From assembly GCA_945957305.1 (NCBI GenBank), contig CAMFLN010000125.1, positions 1 to 7,511 of the forward strand: a stretch of DNA of 7,511 nucleotides, in the 5' to 3' direction. The notes under the pieces were generated by a model, which did no database searches, had not been told where the DNA came from, and was given only the letters and a program-made list of their open reading frames with translations. Numbering within the stretch: position 1 is the first letter of the stretch; each line of letters begins with the position of its first letter. Of the stretch, positions 7,015 to 7,511 are shown in pieces. The position numbers and the translations under genes were made by a program. This DNA is from an uncultured Planctomycetaceae bacterium. GTDB taxonomy: Bacteria; Planctomycetota; Planctomycetia; Pirellulales; JACPPG01.

Positions 7015-7019
7015 TCCCA

Positions 7020-7511
7020 TCAGTCGCGCTCGCGCAGCTTCATCAGCAGCCGCAAGATTTCCAAGTACAGCCAGACCAGGGTGACCAACAGGCCGAACGC
7101 CCCGTACCACTCCATGTATTTCGGAGCGCCCTGCGAGCAGCCGGTCTCGATGAAGTCGAAATCGAGCACCAGGTTGAGCGCCGCGATCACGACCACAAAA
7201 GCCGAGAAGCCGATGCCGACCCAGCCCGACTGGTTGATCAACGGAACGTGCACGCCGAAGAAGCCGAGCACCATGGTGGCGATGTAGAACAGGGCGATGC
7301 CGCCGGTGGCCGCTATGATGCCCAGTTTGAAGTTCTGGCTGGGCCGGATAATGCGCGTGGCATAAGCGGTCAGAAGCGTCGCTAAAGTCCCCAACGTCAG
7401 AGCAACGGCCTGCGGCACCAAGCCCGGGTAGACATATTCAAAGCCCGCCGAGACGCCGCCAAGAAACACTCCTTCGGCCGCGGCATACAGCGGCGAAGTA
7501 TACGGTGACAC
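7020..7511 (-). CDS. Bax inhibitor-1/YccA family membrane protein, C-terminal part
   Basis: The last 163 codons of an integral membrane protein of the Bax inhibitor-1 superfamily, nearest in look to the bacterial Bax1-I group. The window edge happens to show GTG as the first codon, but the conserved sequence begins abruptly (TSPLYAAAEGVFLGG) and the family is usually about 240 residues or more, so the N-terminal helices are outside the window. Five hydrophobic segments remain, around visible residues 7-28, 33-54, 62-86, 95-116 and 134-156. Family-like stretches are SPLYAAAEGVFLGGVSAGFE, FKLGIIAATGGIALFY, ALNLVLDFDFIETG with acidic residues of the kind that form the pH-sensing site in characterised bacterial members, and GAPKYMEWYGAFGLLVTLVW. 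Eukaryotic relatives modulate cell death and calcium leak; the bacterial role is mostly unknown. Confidence 0.9.
   Translation of the reverse strand: MSPYTSPLYAAAEGVFLGGVSAGFEYVYPGLVPQAVALTLGTLATLLTAYATRIIRPSQNFKLGIIAATGGIALFYIATMVLGFFGVHVPLINQSGWVGIGFSAFVVVIAALNLVLDFDFIETGCSQGAPKYMEWYGAFGLLVTLVWLYLEILRLLMKLRERD

Larger units (their letters stand above)
6654..7019. other. Intergenic region with terminator and short repeats
   Basis: This 366-bp gap separates two minus-strand genes. The right half (6925-7019) is the 3' untranslated region of the Bax inhibitor-like gene, holding a direct repeat and a terminator hairpin. The left half (6654-6924) should contain the promoter of the secreted-protein gene. 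On the minus strand I see an AT-rich TATATT-like stretch near 6886-6891, but without a credible -35 partner, so I do not call it. A palindrome CTGCTAGCAG is at 6812-6821. Open frames across this gap lack protein-like composition. Confidence 0.55.

Overview
This is a GC-rich bacterial chromosome segment of mostly housekeeping content. The protein families, long intergenic gaps, weak or absent Shine-Dalgarno sites, a secreted hypothetical protein, and short dispersed-type repeats with the look of those in planctomycete genomes all fit a member of the Planctomycetes (Pirellula-like). That assignment is inference from general character; no rRNA or other phylogenetic marker is present.

Layout, left to right. 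Positions 1-728 (minus strand) hold the N-terminal 242 codons of ilvD, dihydroxy-acid dehydratase of branched-chain amino acid synthesis. A 333-bp gap separates it from a divergent plus-strand pair: tspO (1062-1544), a tryptophan-rich membrane protein, and a class II cyclobutane pyrimidine dimer photolyase (about 1590-3074). After a 328-bp gap with a promoter candidate and a GC-rich, foldable leader come argC (3403-4413) and argJ (4511-5701), which supply the reductase and the ornithine acetyltransferase of the cyclic arginine route. A minus-strand gene for an unrecognised secreted protein (5703-6653) converges on argJ with one base between the two stop codons. A 366-bp gap holds a hairpin with a U-tract (probable terminator for the last gene) and a short direct repeat. 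The window ends in the C-terminal 163 codons of a Bax inhibitor-1 family membrane protein (7020-7511, minus strand).

Functionally, ilvD and argCJ are amino acid biosynthesis genes. TspO with photolyase looks like a small light- or photo-oxidative-stress unit. The secreted protein and the Bax inhibitor-like protein are of unknown physiological role. I see no tRNA, rRNA, CRISPR, insertion sequence, phage or defence gene. I did not find a convincing novel multi-gene system. The items most worth a second look are the tspO-photolyase pair, the divergent C-terminal part of the photolyase, the structured argC leader, the two short repeat types near 6930-7014, and the secreted hypothetical protein.
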